Shown here: positions 52,854 through 55,794 of the stretch, piece after piece
Layout of the letters: every line of letters starts with the position of its first letter
How positions within the stretch are numbered: the first letter of the stretch is position 1
DNA from: Sulfurimonas sp.
Lineage (GTDB): Bacteria > Campylobacterota > Campylobacteria > Campylobacterales > Sulfurimonadaceae
DNA: 55,794 bases
Assembly (NCBI RefSeq): GCF_019429335.1
Contig: NZ_JAHYJB010000010.1
Location: 1 to 55,794 of the forward strand
Direction of reading: 5' to 3'
Made by a program: the position numbers and the translations under genes
The notes under the pieces: generated by a model
The model's input: the letters and a program-made list of their open reading frames with translations, nothing else
Told to the model about the DNA's origin: nothing
Database searches by the model: none

Positions 52854-54349
52854 TGCCCGAATTGATAAAAGAGTTCAAAAAAACTTTTATAGAATCATTT
52901 TTAAATCTTATTCCGATTCTGCTTATTGTTGCAGGATTTCAGATCTTTGTTTTTCAGAGCGTTCCGGATGGTTTGGATTCCATAATTTTTGGCTTTTTTA
53001 TAGTTACTATTGGGGTGACATTTTTTTTAATGGGGCTTGAGATTGGAGTGTTTCCTCTTGGAAATAGTCTTTCTAGCGAATTTTTGGAGAAAAAATCGCT
53101 ATTTTGGTTTGCACTCTTTGGTTTTGCTTTAGGTTTTAGCGCCTCTGTCGCCGAACCTGCAATTATTGCCGTTGCTTCTCAGGCGGAGACTATCACTAAT
53201 GGCGCTCTTAACGCTTGGACGCTTAGGCTTATAATTGCGACAAGTGTCGGTGCAATCACCGCTTTTGGCATTATCAGAACTATCTACGGTTGGTCGATTT
53301 CAAAGATTATAATCATTGGTTATGTCATAGTTCTGCTTATTACATACTTTACTCCTCGCGAGATTGTGGGACTTGCCTATGATTCAGGCGGCGTTGCAAC
53401 AAATGTTGCGACAGTTCCTCTTATTGTTGCGCTGGGTATAGGAGTAGCTTCGGCAATTAAAGAGAGAAGTGTTGTAAGGGATGGTTTTGGGTTTGTGGCG
53501 CTTGCAGCCATTACGCCGATGATTAGCATCCAGCTTTACGGAATATTTGCCCTTGATGATGGCTTCTCATCGCAAATCCAGTATATTGCAAATGAAGTAG
53601 AGGATAAGGCTCATTATATCGGCGGTTTTAGCATAGCAAAGGTTCTTTTCGACCTATTTGACACTTTTACAAATATTTTGCCAATCATCGCCACTATTGT
53701 TCTTTTTCAATATTTTGTTATCAAAAAGCCGTTGCCAAATATTGGCAGAGTGGTATTTGGGTTTGTATTTTTGGTTTTAGGTCTTTACGGATTTATCGTG
53801 GGAATTAAACTCGGACTTTTTCCAATAGGAGAATCAATCGCGAAAAATTTGGTCATTATGAACAATGTGTTTTTTATATATCTGTTTGCATTTTTAATAG
53901 GTTTTGGCACAACCATGGCTGAACCTGCTTTGGTGGCAGTCATAAAGCAGGCTGACAAAATGTCGGAAAAGCAGATGAATGTTAAAATTATCAGGCTGTT
54001 GGTTGCTCTTGGTGTCGGTATTGGAATTCTAACCGGTTCATACAAGATGGTGAACGGTCATGATATCTGGCTATTTATTACAATTTTGTACATGTTAGTA
54101 ATTGTGCTCGCTTTTTTTGCTCCTAAAGAGATCGTAGCTTTTGCGTTTGATTTGGGAGGTGTTACAACTTCCGAGATTACCGTGCCTATAGTTACGGCAT
54201 TCGGGCTCTATTTGGCAATGAATATTGAGGGGAGAGACCCTCTTATGGACGGCTTTGGGCTTATTGCGTTTGCTTCCGTTTTTCCGATGATAACAGTTTT
54301 GGGGTACAGCATTTTGGTTAAAAAGTTTCAAAAAAGGCAAGAGAGTTGA
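52853..54349 (+). CDS. DUF1538 duplicated membrane protein
   Basis: A 498-residue integral membrane protein of two homologous DUF1538 halves (about 1-240 and 260-498), each with LxxGLxxGxFPxG (LGLEIGVFPLGNSL-like: FLMGLEIGVFPLGN; GIKLGLFPIGESIA), a GxxxAEPAxxAxxxQA element (SASVAEPAIIAVASQAE; TMAEPALVAVIKQADK) and FxPxExVxxAxDxGGVxTxxxTVP (YFTPREIVGLAYDSGGV; FFAPKEIVAFAFDLGGV). The duplication and membrane pattern suggest a transporter of unknown substrate. It is coupled to the CBS gene; the SDR TTG overlaps its stop (TTGA). Confidence 0.88.
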   Translation: MPELIKEFKKTFIESFLNLIPILLIVAGFQIFVFQSVPDGLDSIIFGFFIVTIGVTFFLMGLEIGVFPLGNSLSSEFLEKKSLFWFALFGFALGFSASVAEPAIIAVASQAETITNGALNAWTLRLIIATSVGAITAFGIIRTIYGWSISKIIIIGYVIVLLITYFTPREIVGLAYDSGGVATNVATVPLIVALGIGVASAIKERSVVRDGFGFVALAAITPMISIQLYGIFALDDGFSSQIQYIANEVEDKAHYIGGFSIAKVLFDLFDTFTNILPIIATIVLFQYFVIKKPLPNIGRVVFGFVFLVLGLYGFIVGIKLGLFPIGESIAKNLVIMNNVFFIYLFAFLIGFGTTMAEPALVAVIKQADKMSEKQMNVKIIRLLVALGVGIGILTGSYKMVNGHDIWLFITILYMLVIVLAFFAPKEIVAFAFDLGGVTTSEITVPIVTAFGLYLAMNIEGRDPLMDGFGLIAFASVFPMITVLGYSILVKKFQKRQES

Positions 54350-55080
54350 AAATCCTAATAACTGGAGCCAGCAGCGGCATAGGCGAAGCTCTTGCAAAAC
54401 TATATGCTACCCAAGATAACGAACTATATCTGCTTGCCAGAAGGCAAGAGAGACTTCAAAAACTCCAAAAAGAGCTCTCTTCGCTTACAAAAAAAGTAGA
54501 TATTATAGTCTGCGACGTAACCGATTTTGAGACTTTACAGCAGAAGATGAGAGAGCTTCAAGATGTAGATATGGTTATCTTAAATGCCGGAATCTCGCTC
54601 GGACACTCACTAGAAATCACTCCGTTTGCGGAGTTCAAAAGACTTTATGATGTAAATGTTCTCTCAAACCATGCCATACTTGAAATACTTCTTCCTAGGT
54701 TTTTAGAAAAAAAGAGCGGTAGAATCGTCTTTATCTCCTCTTTGGCATCTCTCTTCTCAATGCCCAGCTCAAAGGTATACAGCTCATCCAAAAGAGCTCT
54801 CAATGCCTATGCTGAGGGGCTAAGATATAAATATGGACCGCACGGCATAAAAGTTATAAATATCCTTCCAGGTTTTATCAAAAGTGAACTGACGGATAAA
54901 AATGAGTTTTATATGCCCTTTTTGCTAGACACCATAAGCGGTGCTAGAGCCATCAAAAAAGCGATAGACAGAGATAGAAAATTCTATGCGTTTCCTACAA
55001 GGTTCTACTTTTTGATTAGCTTCTTTAAAACACTTCCGCCGTTTTTAAAACAAAAAGTTATTAAAACCCTCTTTCATTAA
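54346..55080 (+). CDS. Short-chain dehydrogenase/reductase
   Basis: A classical SDR of 244 residues. The cofactor loop is ILITGASSGIGEALAKL, NAGI is at VILNAGISLG, and the catalytic Ser and Tyr-x-x-x-Lys are in FISSLASLFSMPSSKVYSSSKRA. Arg residues after beta-2 (LARRQERLQ) suggest NADP(H). The C-terminal part has a basic, hydrophobic tail (FYFLISFFKTLPPFLKQK) that may contact the membrane. Start TTG at 54346 overlaps the previous stop. Substrate unknown. Confidence 0.9.
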   Translation: MKILITGASSGIGEALAKLYATQDNELYLLARRQERLQKLQKELSSLTKKVDIIVCDVTDFETLQQKMRELQDVDMVILNAGISLGHSLEITPFAEFKRLYDVNVLSNHAILEILLPRFLEKKSGRIVFISSLASLFSMPSSKVYSSSKRALNAYAEGLRYKYGPHGIKVINILPGFIKSELTDKNEFYMPFLLDTISGARAIKKAIDRDRKFYAFPTRFYFLISFFKTLPPFLKQKVIKTLFH

Positions 55081-55128
55081 TATTAAATAGATAAAATTTT
55101 GCATAGAAATAAAATGTGAAAGTTATAT

Positions 55129-55794
55129 ATGGAAAATACTCAAACAATAGATAGCGTCTGCACTTATTGCGGCGTGGGGTGCGATATAGCGGCACATGTA
55201 AAAGAGAACAAGATTCAGAAGATTTTTGCACACAAAGATGGCGTCGTCTCACAGGGAAAACTCTGTATAAAAGGGAAGTACGGATTTGATTTTCTTGACT
55301 CAAAAGAGCGACTTAGAACTCCAAGAATAAAGAAGAGTTTTTTGGAGAAAAATCCTCTTATAAAAGAGGCTGTAGCATCATCTCTAAGAGAGTTTGACAA
55401 CGTCTGGCACGAGAGTGATTTGGACGGCGCTACTACTGCGGCTGCCATGAAACTTAAAGAGATTCAGGCTAAATATGGGCGTAAAAGCATAGCTTCTATC
55501 GGAGGGGCTAGAACCTCATGCGAGAGTGCTTATCTCTTCCAAAAATTTACACGCCACACGCTAAACTCCCCGCATGTTGACAACTGCGCGAGAGTCTGCC
55601 ACTCTCCAAGCCTAAAAGGGATGCGTACCACCATCGGTGAGGGCGCCGCAACCAATCCATACAATGACATCTATAACTGCGAGTTTATGATAATTTTCGG
55701 TTCAAATACGACTGAAGCACATCCAATCATCGCTAACCGCATAGTAGATATGGCAAGCAAGCATGACAACATGGCAGTTTTTGACGTCAGAGAT
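55129..55794 (+). CDS. fdhF: Cysteine-type formate dehydrogenase catalytic subunit, 5' part
   Basis: Runs off the right edge; 222 codons visible from ATG 55129. The [4Fe-4S] ligands are VCTYCGVGCDI and a later Cys in GKLCIKGKYG. VDNCARVCHSPSL matches the formate dehydrogenase active site (E. coli FdhF CARVUHGPS); the selenocysteine position holds Cys157, coded TGC. No Tat signal precedes the cluster, so the protein is cytoplasmic. It would use the bis-MGD cofactor made with MoaA/MoeA. Other molybdopterin oxidoreductases of this type (e.g. an NAD-linked FdhA) are possible. Confidence 0.82.
   Translation, partial: MENTQTIDSVCTYCGVGCDIAAHVKENKIQKIFAHKDGVVSQGKLCIKGKYGFDFLDSKERLRTPRIKKSFLEKNPLIKEAVASSLREFDNVWHESDLDGATTAAAMKLKEIQAKYGRKSIASIGGARTSCESAYLFQKFTRHTLNSPHVDNCARVCHSPSLKGMRTTIGEGAATNPYNDIYNCEFMIIFGSNTTEAHPIIANRIVDMASKHDNMAVFDVRD

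Noticed and set aside
1-55794. CRISPR arrays, tRNA/rRNA genes, insertion sequences, integrases
   Set aside because: Reading both strands showed no regular repeat-spacer arrays, no cloverleaf with tRNA consensus, no rRNA and no intact transposase or integrase.

Overview
The window looks like a chromosome segment of a chemolithoautotrophic Campylobacterota species, most like Sulfurimonas. Evidence: AT-rich DNA; a CcoNOQP cbb3 oxidase operon followed by the small Campylobacterota accessory genes, addB/addA and rplM-rpsI; a PetABC complex with a di-heme cytochrome c subunit; a four-subunit pyruvate:ferredoxin oxidoreductase; and luxS, a NIT-type chemoreceptor and molybdenum-cofactor genes. The species assignment is inference from protein families and gene order, not from a database search.

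Layout: (1) 1-2557: a cut MotE-like gene, a decayed GGDEF-EAL remnant, a DUF507 gene and carA. (2) 2668-7656: cbb3 oxidase operon with FixH, a DUF4006 protein, a 29-residue membrane peptide and a TPM-like membrane protein. (3) 7671-18611: addB and addA, the two AddAB subunits, normally neighbours, here separated by about 5.9 kb. The insert holds a very AT-rich, tightly coupled four-gene operon (5mC methyltransferase, dual-GHKL histidine kinase, receiver-HEPN protein, PPP-type phosphatase) plus a VF530-family gene. (4) 18808-25237: rplM-rpsI, a peptide-type binding protein, a HAD phosphatase and porCDAB. (5) 25387-28816: a structured intergenic element and a cheR-cheB-NIT chemoreceptor operon on the minus strand. 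(6) 28984-38040: luxS, MnmC-like methyltransferase, ribE, Sel1 protein, mnmG and petABC. (7) 38259-44335: RDD protein, outer-membrane porin, moaA-queE-queD, moeA and a membrane protein. (8) 44332-51077: rsmE, rpmE, rsmI, rlmB, two envelope proteins, alaC-hom. (9) 51092-55794: a Usp protein, a PII-like / CBS / DUF1538 membrane module, an SDR enzyme and the start of a cysteine-type formate dehydrogenase.

How the genes fit together: bc1 complex and cbb3 oxidase give a microaerobic respiratory chain; POR fits reductive-TCA carbon fixation; moaA/moeA supply cofactor for enzymes such as the formate dehydrogenase at the right edge. Most of the window is ordinary core genome. The outstanding region is the operon at 10097-15444. 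It has the parts of a signalling-driven, possibly anti-phage system: DNA methylation, an ATPase sensor fused to a histidine kinase, a receiver fused to a putative HEPN ribonuclease, and a phosphatase. It recalls, but is not the same as, Detocs two-component defence. Its function is inferred and untested.
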